From the NCBI GenBank assembly GCA_023897205.1, contig JAHWDD010000007.1, positions 4,402,001 through 4,466,000 on the forward strand: a stretch of DNA of 64,000 nt, read 5' to 3'. This DNA is from Exophiala sp. HKRS030. Taxonomy: Eukaryota; Ascomycota; Eurotiomycetes; Chaetothyriales; Herpotrichiellaceae. This document shows positions 35,053 to 46,600 of this stretch, one piece after another. The number at the start of each line of letters is the position of its first letter. The stretch's first letter is position 1. A model generated the notes under the pieces. That model saw only the letters and a list, made by a program, of their open reading frames with translations, did no database searches and was not told where the DNA came from. The position numbers were made by a program, and so were the translations under genes.

Positions 35053-35620
35053 TATGAGCTTCCAAGATATTGAGATATTGTCGAAGTTTGCGACGAATTC
35101 GCAGGTGCGACCATTTGTGTATAGTTCGACCAGAAGCCAAAGACAGTAGCAGCAGGATGATGATGTCCTTACAAGGATAACAGGAACGAAATCTGGGGGT
35201 GGGCTAAGGATAGTATCCGCATGGATCTGACATTGAAGCGATTAGTCAGTCGTACAGCGGCAGGCACAATTCGGAACGACGAGACTCCGGCGGCCAAGAC
35301 TTTTCTTGATTTGATTGGCTGATGCGGCAACCCGAAGAGGCCCTATCCAATCCGCATGCTCGCCGTCGTCGCCGTTCTTCATTTTGTCTCCTTTTCATCT
35401 CCATTCAAGTAAACCATGCAACTTCCCAATCGAGAATGGCATCCTCACCAAGTTTTTCAACTTAATGGCTCTATTCTTCAAGATTTGTGCATAATGTTGT
35501 CATTGGCTTCTCCTAGCATCGTCCAGTGGCGAGATCTACGAGCTGGAGCGGAAAGGGAGACATCAACGACAGCAACAACGACTATAATGTTGACGGCCAT
35601 ATAAGGTATATATCTTCAAC
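35053..35620. other. Intergenic between divergent regulator and small spliced gene
   Basis: 568 bp. A plus ORF (35416-35604) begins with ATG at 35416 and could belong to an untranslated leader or upstream exon of the following gene, but no clean splice joins it. Confidence 0.4.
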
Positions 35621-36187
35621 ATGCAGGGTCATGTTGGCTTGAACCTTGTAATTCATGGCGTATCGTCTCCTGGCCTGACTGGTCTGGACGAAGCTCATTA
35701 CATCAACATACTACAGTTGGATCCTTTGAATCGAGAGAGACAATCGTCGGAAGAGATCTGTCTTGGCAGCATGACCACCACAATTACAGGTCCATCTTGT
35801 GAGGATCTGGACAGGTATAGAGAGATATCGGGGTTGAGGACACTTTGAGTTGAAGTCCATCGACACACACAGCATCATGGAACCTATTGTGTATGGGGCG
35901 ATGCAAACAGGTAAGTTGGGTCCTTAGGATTTGAGGCTTGAGATTTGAGGTTTTATCTCATGTCCCTCCTGTCCTTGAGTGGTAAAACAGGAGAAGTAGA
36001 CCCCGTGACTGCCATAAAAGCGCCTGATGGATTGTTCGGAATGCTTTCAAGAGTCAAGAGGAAACGCTCTCTCCAGGAACCTGACCTGACTTCGGAAGAA
36101 GAGATAGATACGGTGGTGGAGGGTGAAGGATATCTTCAACCTCAGACGAAAGACGCCCACTGCGTGGCCCGGAATGGAAGGACTTGA
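35621..36187 (+). CDS. Unrecognised three-exon gene, about 142 residues
   Basis: Three open segments join through two consensus introns without a frame break: 35621-35814, 35873-35910 and 35991-36187. Intron 1 is 58 nt (gtatag...acacag) and intron 2 is 80 nt (gtaagt...aacag). The total is 143 codons including the stop. The product reads MQGHVGLNLVIHGVSSPG at its start, CEDLDSIMEPIVYGAMQTG across the junctions, then EVDPVTAIKAPDGLFGML, SRVKRKRSLQEPD and an acidic SEEEIDTVVEGEG. It has no signal peptide, membrane span or known domain; a basic KRKR patch is followed by an acidic stretch. The start is not certain because the upstream ORF at 35416 could add coding sequence. Function is unknown. 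Confidence 0.5.
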
Positions 36188-36500
36188 TCGAAGCTGGATG
36201 CCTCGTTCGGGCGATTGCCTTAAGAAGGGGTTCAACCTCAGTCGTACATGTGCATTAGGATCGGCATTTGCGATTTTAATTCGAAATGGTGTCCAGATGC
36301 TAACATGTGTCTTTTGGGTGCATGGCATATGATGTGGAATTCCATGATAGGGGAGAGAGTACGCAGCGTCGCCATGTCTTGCGATAGTACAACTTCGCTT
36401 CAATTCTAGCTATTCATCTAATGGACCTCTTGACTTTTCAAGGACCATTCTTCACCTGTTCGAAAGTTTGATGTTCCACAGACAACTCATGATAGATCAC

Positions 36501-36522
36501 TGGCTGGCTGGCTGGCTGGCTA
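36501..36522. repeat. GGCT tetranucleotide microsatellite
   Basis: Five tandem copies of the tetranucleotide (tggctggctggc...) directly downstream of the SEC65 stop codon, probably in its 3' UTR. Confidence 0.8.
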
Positions 36523-36543
36523 GTAAGACCTAGTCTTTCAACT

Positions 36544-37509
36544 TCAACCTTTCTTATCCTTCTTCCTCCTCGCTCCACTACTTGACCCTCCCGGTCCTCC
36601 CAAACCAGGCAAGCCCCCCATTCCGCCCATGCCGCCCATCCCCCCTAGTCCACCCATGGCACCCATCATGCTCTGCAACGCGGCCATATCCGGCATGCCT
36701 CCTCCGGGACCACCAGGACCACCCGCACCAGGCGGCAACTGACCCGAGCTCTGCGCCTGCCTTAATTCCTCCATGGCCTCCTTGAAGAAATCATCCTTGA
36801 CACCGCCTCCACTGACCGCAGCCGAATGCACGGGCAAAATGGCATTCATCTTCCAGCCACGCGGCTTGGGGACCTCGGTCTTGAGGAAATTCTCCGGCAC
36901 AGGCAAGCCCTGGATCTTCAACTGCAAGGGATCGTCGCGCTCCGTCGGGTTCTCTTTCAACCATTTCCCCATCAACGCATACAGGTGGGCCTTGTTCCTG
37001 ATCCCGGGGTGCAACGGACGACGGGTTTCCTTGTCGTACAGCTGGATGCGCACTCTGCCCGGGTTGGCCCAGTCCTTGGGGTGGGTCTTGTCCGGCTCGA
37101 AGGCCATGGGCAGGTTGCGGTCGCCGAAGGCGCTTTTCGCCGCCGCCAGCAGGTTGTACGCCAGCGGGTTCGGGATTGCCAGTTTCGAACTCACCCGCCG
37201 TCCTTGCCCGCGTGTCCGTGTGCTGTCGAAGTAGACTGGGTAGATGGTCTGGTAGGTCTTGACGGCTTCGCGGGCGGCTTGTTGTGCGGCTTGTTGTGAT
37301 TGTGTGGGTTGAGGTGGTGGTTGGAACAGTGTAGGGTTTGTGGCGCTGGTGGTAGCGTATGGAGGGGGTTTGGTGGAGGAGGATGAGGATTGCGGTGGTT
37401 GGCTCACAAGAGACTGGATGATTGAATTGTCGTTGTCTGGGAGGAAGTCGGAGGGGTCGTCGATTTCAGGATCAGAGTCCTCGACTTCTTCTATTCGTGC
37501 GTGTGACAT
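36544..37509 (-). CDS. SEC65: Signal recognition particle subunit SRP19/Sec65
   Basis: Binds SRP RNA and helps assemble Srp54 for ER targeting. It is a single exon of 321 residues. The N-terminus is acidic with low-complexity Ser/Pro/Gln. The SRP19 domain shows YQTIYPVYFDSTRTRGQGRRV, then LAIPNPLAYNLLAAAK, HPKDWANPGRVRIQL and NKAHLYALMGKWLKENP, the diagnostic blocks of the family. The C-terminus is Gly/Met-rich (MGGLGGMGGMGG-type repeats) and ends in a basic cluster SGARRKKDKKG, a common elaboration in fungal Sec65. The antisense ORFs at 36773-37299 are shadows of this GC-rich gene. Confidence 0.93.
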   Translation of the reverse strand: MSHARIEEVEDSDPEIDDPSDFLPDNDNSIIQSLVSQPPQSSSSSTKPPPYATTSATNPTLFQPPPQPTQSQQAAQQAAREAVKTYQTIYPVYFDSTRTRGQGRRVSSKLAIPNPLAYNLLAAAKSAFGDRNLPMAFEPDKTHPKDWANPGRVRIQLYDKETRRPLHPGIRNKAHLYALMGKWLKENPTERDDPLQLKIQGLPVPENFLKTEVPKPRGWKMNAILPVHSAAVSGGGVKDDFFKEAMEELRQAQSSGQLPPGAGGPGGPGGGMPDMAALQSMMGAMGGLGGMGGMGGMGGLPGLGGPGGSSSGARRKKDKKG

Positions 37510-38055
37510 TGTTGGGGATTATGTCGCTTGTGAGGAGAGGGATGTTGAGGTGTCCGAGGAAGAACGACTCGAGAATATGTCGTTGTCGGGAACCGCTTTG
37601 TGTAGGAAGTGGGTGTTGGATCGTGACTTTGTTCAATGTCGGGAATGAGTCCATGGTGGGTGCGGAGTGACCTTGTGGGGAGGAGATCGCATTTCATTGA
37701 GAATGTACTTGACCGTAGTCTTGGCACAGCCTCGTCGGCATCGAAGCATAAGGTGTCTAGGTAGACATTCCGTGTACCCAAAGTTGGCACGGTGAGTACG
37801 GTTGGGCTATTTCGAGATGAATTATGACCTCGCCAGTTCTCGGCTACTCGTCGCTGTTGTACAACGAATGAGGCTACAACTGCTCGTGCCTCAAATCAAT
37901 CAACTCGACATTTCTTCTACTAAAATGCTGCTGCTATAGCTGCGTCGACTGGATACATTAATTCATGGTATCTCCTCTATAAAGCTGTTGGTCCCTCTGT
38001 TCAGACAAATCAAATCATAACAAAGATACATCTCCACCACGCGGTGTATTGCACA
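37510..38055. other. Intergenic, no gene seen
   Basis: 546 bp upstream of SEC65 and downstream of the monooxygenase stop. Short ORFs on both strands overlap the SEC65 5' region and have no features. Confidence 0.45.
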
Positions 38056-39786
38056 CTATTCGATATCCCAAATCTCATCCTCGTTATTCCTGATATACGG
38101 AATCGGTAACTGATCGGATCCGGCAAACTTCTCCTCGGTGATGGTCAAGCCATTACCCAGGAATGCCCAAATATTGCCAGGGTCACGATACTCGATGTTG
38201 TAATGCTCATAGCGTGGTCTCTTTAGGAACTTGAGATGATGCATCAGACTGCCGGGCCAGATGTAGACACGGCCATCAGGTTTGTTGTCTTTATACCACG
38301 AGCGGCAGTCCTCGGCCCACACGGATGTCTTCTTGTGCCACGCATCCATATACAGGTTAAGTTGGGTTGTGACGTCCTGGCGTGGCGCCATCGATCGGAT
38401 GTCATCTTCTTGCATCTTGCGACAGCATTGAACGATGTATTCGGTCTGGACTTCATGCGACGGTAAAGCGCAACCCTGGCCCCAATTTCCGCGTGGGCCG
38501 TTGACGACGAAATAGTTGGGATAGCCGGGCACCGCGATCGAGGCGTAGATGTTGGGGTCTTTCTGGTCCTGCATGACTTGTCCGCCGATGCCGGTTAGTG
38601 TGAAGTATGGTAGGTACTGGACTTTGAAGCCTGTGGCGCACACGAGGATGTCGACATGGTGGGTCTCGCCGTCGGCTGTGACGAGTCCTTCTGGCGTGAT
38701 TTTGACGATGTCACTAAAGACACAGCGCACGTTGTCCTTGGTAAGAGCTTCGAGGTAGCCTTCACCGGGCGTTAGGCGGCGGCAACCGGGGCTCCAGTCG
38801 GGGATGAAGCGCTGTTTGAGGTCTTCACGGTCTCCCAGGCGTTGCGACATAGATTCCTGCATCATTTTCTTGGCTCCGATGTTGAGCTCGCTACCACGGA
38901 AGAACATCCTAAATCCACCCACAACTGATCGTTCGACGTCCTTGCGGTATTTTAGATGATACTCCGGATCGTCTCTGAACCGTTGCTTCTCCTTTTCTGT
39001 GTACTGATGCTTACCTGCAGCATGTGGTTCCATGGCTTCTGGGTCGGCTTCTTTATTTGAAACGATAGCTCCGAACTGCGGACCGATATAGGTCTGATTG
39101 CGCATAAAGACACTAAGATGTTTCGCCGTCTCTGCGAACTTGGGCACCATCTGGATAGAACTAGAGCCAGTACCGATGACAGCGACAGTCTTGCCGGTCC
39201 AGTCGAGAGAAGAATCCCACGCGGCCGAGTGTGCGAGAACCCCTGCAAAGTCATGCAAGCCTTCGATGGTCGGCCACTTCCACTTGTTGATCACACCGGC
39301 ACCATTGACCAGGACGTCGCATGTATCGACGAAGGTGGAACCATCCTTGACCCTTTTCAGATCTACCTTCCACTTGCCTTCGGTCTCATTCCACGTCGCA
39401 GCCAAGACTTCAATTTCGAATTGCACATATTTCTCGACATCATACTTGCGAGCAAACGCCAGCATGTAATCCTGGATCTCGTCTGAGTAACTGTAGTAGC
39501 CGCTCCAATTTGGATTCGGCTCGAATGGGAAGGTATATGTGTGGGCGGGGATATCGCATGCACACCCTGGATAGCGGTTCTCATACCAAGTTCCGCCGAT
39601 GACGGCGTTCTTCTCATAGCAGATTAATTCGTAGTTTTGGAGTGCCTTGGCAGCTTTGTGTGCGAACAAGATCCCTGATGCTCCTGCGCCAACGTGAATG
39701 ATCTTGAGCGGCTGGGGTGTGCATTGTGGATATGATGGGACGTCTTCAGCAGTGTAAGCCCTGTCAGGCTCGTCTATCAGGGGCAT
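38056..39786 (-). CDS. FAD-dependent Baeyer-Villiger type monooxygenase
   Basis: Flavoprotein monooxygenase inserting oxygen next to a ketone or oxidising a related substrate with NADPH. It has 576 residues from MPLIDEPDRAY at 39786. Visible motifs are IIHVGAGASGIL (FAD-binding GxGxxG), NAVIGGTWYENRYPGCACD (the GTW...YPG block of this class), FAGVLAHSAAWD (the FxGxxxHxxxW fingerprint), VAVIGTGSSSIQ (NADPH-binding GxGxxS) and LVCATGFKV (ATG motif). The composition resembles fungal proteins annotated near StcW/MoxY-like monooxygenases. The frame stays open upstream to 39879, adding 31 hydrophobic codons; these look like a leader rather than protein because the family starts near PLIDEP. It stands alone, with no synthase nearby. 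Confidence 0.9.
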   Translation of the reverse strand: MPLIDEPDRAYTAEDVPSYPQCTPQPLKIIHVGAGASGILFAHKAAKALQNYELICYEKNAVIGGTWYENRYPGCACDIPAHTYTFPFEPNPNWSGYYSYSDEIQDYMLAFARKYDVEKYVQFEIEVLAATWNETEGKWKVDLKRVKDGSTFVDTCDVLVNGAGVINKWKWPTIEGLHDFAGVLAHSAAWDSSLDWTGKTVAVIGTGSSSIQMVPKFAETAKHLSVFMRNQTYIGPQFGAIVSNKEADPEAMEPHAAGKHQYTEKEKQRFRDDPEYHLKYRKDVERSVVGGFRMFFRGSELNIGAKKMMQESMSQRLGDREDLKQRFIPDWSPGCRRLTPGEGYLEALTKDNVRCVFSDIVKITPEGLVTADGETHHVDILVCATGFKVQYLPYFTLTGIGGQVMQDQKDPNIYASIAVPGYPNYFVVNGPRGNWGQGCALPSHEVQTEYIVQCCRKMQEDDIRSMAPRQDVTTQLNLYMDAWHKKTSVWAEDCRSWYKDNKPDGRVYIWPGSLMHHLKFLKRPRYEHYNIEYRDPGNIWAFLGNGLTITEEKFAGSDQLPIPYIRNNEDEIWDIE

Positions 39787-41026
39787 AGTGTTGGAAGAGG
39801 CAATTGAACCAACAAAGACTAGCTTGAGGCGAATTGAAGGTATAGTAATGATAATGAAGAGGAAGATAAAGCTGAACAACAGGAAGAAGGAACTGTGTAT
39901 GGTGACACCTTGGACTCAGTGACACTCTTATGTATATCCAAATGTCGCGGACCACGGCCCGGCCTTTTCGTCTTTGTTGTTTCAAACGTGTTAGCCTTAG
40001 CAGTCAGAATTTAGGAAATCAAGTGCTCTTCATTTCCAGCCCTGGAGCTCGATGACCAATCCAAACTAAAGGAACAGTACAAACCTAGTTGGGACCCAGG
40101 GTATGTGAAATGCAGCTAGATAGTGAACTCTCTAAGGTAAAGCAATGGTCGACCTCACTCTAGAGGTTTTGTCTATTGACTCAGCCAATGATGACGAACG
40201 GTAGGCCGCCCAAGCGGGAGGAAAGCAGCTGGACCGAGGAAGCAGAGGTGATCTTGAAGCCATACACACCGAGTCATGCATGATTTTTACCCGGCGGTAC
40301 ATACACGGAAAGGGTACGCGATTGACTACACCCCCGCCCTCGGGGTTTGGACACGCGGGGTTAACTTAGCAATATCCATATAGATACCGAGGTTGGCGTT
40401 GTCCGAACCATGATAAGATTGAAAGTTTGGTGAGGACCACCAGGTCGATGGAAATCAATCCCGGATTTTAGGGTTTGGATTGTTAGACCGAGGATGGATT
40501 TATGGCGACATGGTGCCGGACTTTACGGATGAATTGTCTGGGTGGAAGAATAGCTGGCGAGGCTGAGTACTTTTTTTTGGGACGAAGATATCATCATGTA
40601 TGGTATTTTGATAAATCTCGAAAGGTGAGAGTCAGTGGAGATGCTTGGAGAAAGGTAGAGGCAGATTGTGTATGATGTGGGTGCCTGGAGATATGATACT
40701 CACGTGACCCAATACTCTTCTCCTTGGGTAAGAGCACGTAGGGGAAGGTGTTCTATGTACAGCTCGTTATGAGATTCATGAGTCAATGGCAGTGGCAACG
40801 GCAACAGCAGAGGCAATGAAACTTCAATTAAAGAACTGCTCTTCAACTTTTCTCATGATTGTAAACATACAATCCGGGGGAATATATAGATATATGCGTG
40901 CCAAGTCATTCATTCCATCACACAGGTCGTCCCTTTTATGTATGCGTGCACAAGTGGGACCCCTTTGAACTCCAATCAACGATGACACGACGACTATTCG
41001 TCCGATCATCGAAATCTCCGCTAGAT
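39787..41026. other. Intergenic, no gene seen
   Basis: 1.24 kb upstream of the monooxygenase and downstream of the cupredoxin gene. The ORFs at 40786-41122 overlap one another and have no features. A T8 run lies near 40570. Confidence 0.45.
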
Positions 41027-41778
41027 TTACAAAACAGCAGCAACACCAGCAGCGACCATACCGGCCAACATCATGCCAGTCTGAGCCAAGTTGGCCGTGG
41101 CAGCATTGCCAGTCTGACTTGAAGCTGTTGACGAACCAGTGGCACTTCCGGTTGCGGAACCACTGCCCGAAGTAGTGGCTGAGCTCGAGCTCGAATCGTC
41201 AGTCGCGGCACCAAAGATACCTCCTTGAACGGTGTCGGGAGATTCAGTGGTGGCATCCGCGGAGGCTGCCTTGTATGCATCCAAAGTTCTGCTGGAGTTG
41301 TTTCTGACGAGATGTTAGTGTGAGAGGGACTTGGGGAATTGAAGAGAGGTACTCACGAGGGAGGATTGACGACCAAGGACATGCCACCTTCACAATGGCG
41401 TGCAGCAGAGCAGTACAACCAGATAGGAGCGGTGGAGTTGACCTGGAATCTCCAGATGGCGTCGTTTCCAGGGAAGCCTGAATAGACACCAGCACCCGAG
41501 GCCAATGGAACACAAGGGGCATCAAATGATGATTGTGCGACCGAGTGACCAGCGGTGAAAGTGAATTCGATCCAATCGCCTTCAGCGGCAGTGATGACGT
41601 CTGGAGTAAAGGTCAAGGCTGGGCCGACTGCAACAGAGTGGACGCCTGACACTGAGGCAGCAGCGGCGACGGCGGTTGTGGTTGCTGACGACGATGAGCC
41701 ATAGTCGTATTGTGGAGTAGCAAGGGTGGTTGTGGCCAGCACAGAAAGGAGAGAGATGGTGGACAGAGTGGTATACAT
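41027..41778 (-). CDS. Secreted cupredoxin-domain protein with probable GPI anchor
   Basis: Extracellular blue-copper-like protein. Two exons (41357-41778, 41027-41303; 53-nt intron gtgagt...gtcag) give 232 residues. A signal peptide (MYTTLSTISLLSVLATTTLA) is followed by a short Ser/Thr/Ala linker and a cupredoxin domain. The domain contains HSVAVGPALTFTPDVITAAEGD, TFTAGHSVAQSSFDAPC and WLYCSAARHCEGGMSLVV; the C-x4-H-x4-M arrangement is that of type 1 copper ligands. A long Ser/Thr/Gly region (SGSGSATGSATGSS) leads to a hydrophobic C-terminus (MMLAGMVAAGVAAVL) typical of GPI attachment. Related fungal extracellular serine-rich proteins localise to the wall; the role here is not known. Confidence 0.9.
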
Positions 41779-43685
41779 TTTGGTTGTTTGGTGGGTAGTT
41801 AGGATCACAGATCTCTAATTGGAAGAGGTCGAAGAAGACAAGTAGAAGAAGAGAAAGATGAGATGAAGAAACAAGGTTGATTAGGGGCTGGTTGAGATGG
41901 TGGATGGTGGATGGAAGAAGGAGTGTGAGATATGTGGTCGACCTGGCCAAAGCTTGGACTTTATATGAGGTTTTCAGCTCTGTAGTCAGTATCCGTATGT
42001 AGATAGATGGAAGAGTAAGAATAGTAACAAGTCAAGGACCAAGGCGGACGAGTGCAACGGTACCAGGGCAGGATACGAGGTTTCAAACATCAAGTGTAGC
42101 AGGATCGCATGTTAGTTCTCTTTTGGACCAACGACGACAACGACCAGGTGATGAGAAAGGTGATGACGAGGTCTTGTCGGCTTTGACGGATTGGATCAAT
42201 TGGCAGAAACGAGACAAGAAGAAAACGGGAAAAAGGAAAAAGGGGAAAAGGTCTGGGGAATTGGATGTTTGGATGTTTGGATGTGTGAATCTGAGACTTG
42301 ATGTGTTTGAGATGAATCAATCTGGAGTACTTGGTACTTGGTAATACCCGACAAGTGTCTCCTTGGCCCCTTTGGGTGCCCCTAAGCCCTAAGAAGGTGC
42401 CTAAGATATTCATAGATAGGTTATGTATTTATGCACCGAGTACGGAGTGTGTACAACAGCAACTTGCCTACCTACATTAGGCAGGTAGTTAACTAGTTAG
42501 TCAGTATCTACCAGCATATCCCAGTATTACTGGCCAGTAGATGGTGGACATGAGTTAACTAACTAGTGATCTAAGCTACTTACCACTTGGCTAACTACCT
42601 CCCTACCCAAGTTAAGTTTGTACTTGGACACTCTGCGACAGTGCCTAATACCCACCAACCTACCTAGGCACGAACTCCCTAGTTAGTCACCAGATACGCG
42701 GGTCTCTAGGCGGTGCCTAGTCAGTACCCAGTAGCCTGTAGACACCCCGAGACCTTCTCAGCCTCCTTAGGATATCTGGAACATTATTGTGATTTGTACC
42801 ACTTCCAAGACCAACTTGTCTAACCAAACAACTATGTGCCTAACACTATCCACCATTGCCTCCTCCCTAACCACCTGACCAACTACCTCCGTATGTTAGT
42901 TACTTACGGAGTGGCCAACTAGGTTAATTAGCTCCAGGCACAAATGCCCCTGCCACGCAATCACATCCCCAAGTCACCGCCCCGGTCAAGCAACTACAGG
43001 TGCTAACGATGCCTAGCAACGGTTCCACGAACACCTGCTCCTGCTTAACTGTAAGATAACGCCCCCCCTCCCCTCCCCCTGATCCGGGGTACACCTGGCC
43101 GAGGCGCCGTGCCCGTAAGCGATCCAGTACTGTGATTCACAAACTCACCACCAAGAGTCACTGTAACTCGGTCCGTCATCTTCTGGACTGTCCGGCGCTT
43201 CTCCTTCAACGTGATGAATGGTTCTGAAACTCGTCGGAAACACACCCCAGGGGGATACTCCAGTACGTATGGACGCGTGTACATATATTCGTGTGTACTC
43301 TAACTAGTCTCTGAGTCTCTAAGGTGAGGACTCCGAGTCAGGTGATAATCTCGCCACGTGCCCAAGTACCGAAGTACAGTACCTAAGTACTCCGTAGGTA
43401 CATACCTTGCTCATGCTTGCTGTGGCTACTCAATCGCTCTTTCTCAATGCCAGCTGCTTGCTCACAGGTACAGTGAATACTCTAATCTCTAGGTAAGTAA
43501 TCTACTAACTAGGATCTGGTAGTCAGTCAACGAATAATCAACGCCTCCTTTATCCTGGTATCATCACTAATCAACCTTCCAATCCGACTTCATTTCCCGA
43601 GATCCCAAACACACATTCACGCCAATGTAACAATCTTCATGCACACATTCCATTCCCAAAGATTCATACATTTCATCATACCCTG
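41779..43685. other. Long intergenic region rich in CTAG/TTAG and CCTA short motifs
   Basis: 1.9 kb with no supported gene. From about 42420 to 43520 the sequence is densely packed with short palindromic words built on CTAG, GTTAGTTAAC, TACCTAGG and TAGGTACC. Examples lie around 42465-42510, 42550-42570, 42655-42690, 42895-42930, 43375-43410 and 43485-43510. A C-rich run lies near 43062-43080. The reverse ORFs at 42090-42413 and 43045-43284 are not convincing. Confidence 0.6.
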
Positions 43686-46600
43686 CTAATGAGAGCCACC
43701 ATTCAACATACCATCACTCTCATTCTGACCTTCTCCGAAATAATTCAAAACATCTTGAGGTAGATATTCCAACCAGGGTATCACATCGCCACCACCAAAA
43801 TTGAAATTCACATTCGATCCGCCCATGTCGATGTCTTGCGATTCAATGAAAAGATGATCAAATGTATCATCGTTGAAATCGACCAACTGTTGCTGCCCAA
43901 CGTTTGATACCGGTGGCACCGATTGAGGCGTCGAATAGTCATATCTTCCTCCGCTTGCCACTTGTCCATTGCCTGCTACTATTACACCCGCCGCTTGCGA
44001 TGCGCTGGTCGAATATGGCGAATGAAGTCCCAACAAGAGGTCCGCTTCAGCCGTTGAGACCGGGTCGTAAGGCAGTGATGACATCCTCCTCCGCTGTGGA
44101 ACAGTTGTTTGATATCCCAGGTAATCAACCTGTGCCCCCTGCTGGCCTTGCACATTCGAGGCCATCCTGACCGGCGTCTGTCGCGAGCCACCTAGATTCA
44201 TGCCTCGTGCCTCATTCTTCTGTCCTTCACTTAACAACCTCTCCATATTCTCATTCCCGAATTCGGATATAGCACACTGAGATTGGGAGCCGGTGAGTTT
44301 GCAGTCCCTGTCAACGACCACCCAATCGCATGACTTAGATCCATCTTTGGTGATCGTTGAGTCGCTTCCTCAAAAGATCGAAATCCAGGAAATCGCTGGA
44401 GTCCTGATCCATACCCACCCATTGACGCCGTTAGCGTCGTACTTCGTCTCCAACCAGGCGTCGTAAATGATAGCTGTGTTGAAGGCATCTCTCCGTCTAG
44501 GTCCTCCGCCGTAAATAGAATAGGGTCTTTCAACCCTTTGGCTTTCTGATCTAGAGCTGTCAAAATATATCGACAACCTGCCCAATATGTATTCAAAGTC
44601 TTGAGTGCCTTGTAACATCGTTGATAATTCTGATTGGCCGCTGTGGCAAGGAGAGTATGACGAGCCGACGCAGCTCGTTGCTCTGGACTAGTCTTCTCAG
44701 AGTTCTTCTCCTGCTTGATACCCGCCTGGTGTCCATTGACTGGAGGCGAGGCACTTCGTGAACAAGGTTGAGATGTATGCACGGCAGCCTCGGCCAGAAA
44801 TGCACACGCAGCTACATACATTGGCTGACTAGTGAATGGGTTACCGATAAAGCTGTTCACATCGATCAACTCGGCAAACGCGAGTATGTCCGCTATCGTT
44901 TTGGCAGATGACATGGAAAGTTCTCGGCTATCCGGGAAAAGGTGTTGTATACGACCTTCAAAAGAATGAAGCAACGTTGGTTGATGCACCAGCATGATCA
45001 ATGTGTGGAACCAAAAATGTAACAAGATGAAATTCGTCCCGTGCCCCGCTTTGACATAATGTTGATAATTGGTGGCATTGAAGTGCAACTTGGGTGACAA
45101 ACTCTGGTAGATACCTGTAGTAATGAGCAGGTGTGATCAAAGAGACATTCAGCCACGAACCTGTGAGATCCCTTTCCATACTTGCCAACCTCTTCAGGAC
45201 CTCGGGAGTTACTTGACTGACTTCTTTAATATTATTGATAACGTCAGCCACCCGCCCATACATGTGTACAATCTTGATCATCTCCGGGAATGGGTCGGGA
45301 TATCCATTGATGGCCGACTCGTCAGTCCGATGAGGAAACGAGATCTCGATATCTTTGTCGCGCAAAGTCACTGGTCGACCGACACCAGAGGATACAGCAC
45401 GATCCAAAAAGAAGATAGACCAAAAAGTGTCAATACGTTCTCGTTCGCTCGCTCTGCGATCTTCGGGACTGACATTGTCTTCCGTGATTGTACCAAGGGA
45501 CAATCTCTTCTGCTGCTCATATCGTCTCATTTCTTCAGCCTTGCCTTCTGAACCACTCTTGGCCGTCTTCGGTGTTGGTCCAATGCGACCTTCGAGTTGC
45601 AAGCCCTCGAGTTTTTGTATCCCCAAATCCTGTGCCATGCGAATGGCCGTTCCAAGGTACATCCAGAGACCACTGTCGTGATCTGTCCCAAATTCGTCGT
45701 AGGCTAGCAAGAGACAAGCTTGAGCGACAGCAATGGTGGGACAAGAAAAAGTATCGACAACTGCAGACATGGCCCGATGAGCAAAAGGGGAACCCCTAAA
45801 CGCCCGTTTGACATTGTGCTCGCCGTCAAGAGGTGTGCAGTTGTCGTTGGATTTGCCAAGAATAGCACTCGACGAAAATCGGGCAGCAACTGCACAGACC
45901 GCATCAACCAGGATGGCATCGACTCGCTTGTCCTCCAAGTCTCGGAGAAAACGCTCGCGCTGTAGAAACGGATAATTGCAACCGAGATGAGTAAAGAATG
46001 TCTCACAAAGTTGTGTGATGAGCGGTGCATTTGGCCCAGGATCAGTTGCGTTATAAAAAGGGATTTCGATCGGCCCAACGTCTTGACCCAGGGCTAGATT
46101 CGAGTCGACGGCTGCACCCGATGCAGGAGAATCATCAAGAGGGGATGTCAGACTTCTTCGGTGATCTTTAACCTGGACCACCATCTGTTTGAAGCCGGGA
46201 ACAATAGCGGTTGGACCGAAATAGCGAAAGTATGGTACTCGGAAATTACCAGCAGGATTTGCACTGTTGGAGGTGTGGTTACTGGCGGGACTTTTCACCG
46301 GGCTTTTGACTTCTTGTCTGGTATCCGAAGCAGTAGAACCTTTCGAGACGGTTCTGTCCACTCTTGCCTGAGGTGGTCCCATAGACCGTCCACCATAGTG
46401 AGGGCCTTTCCGAGGAATTGGTGAAGTAGGTTCTTCATCGTCATCAGCCTCCTCTTCACTCTTTTCATTGACTCTGCGCGACGATCGATTGGTGTAGCCT
46501 GAACATATATGGCCATTGTCGAGGCAAGTCTTGCACTCTGGAAGCTCTCCCGAGCATCGAGTTTTCCTCTTTCGACAAGTCAGACATGCTGATGTTATGC

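Noticed and set aside
36773..37299. Two plus-strand ORFs of more than 150 codons opposite SEC65
   Set aside because: They lie wholly antisense to the SRP19 domain and have no domain features.
39787..39879. Hydrophobic N-terminal extension of the monooxygenase as a signal anchor
   Set aside because: The stretch precedes the usual family start (PLIDEP) and looks like 5' leader. Cytosolic BVMOs have no such anchor.
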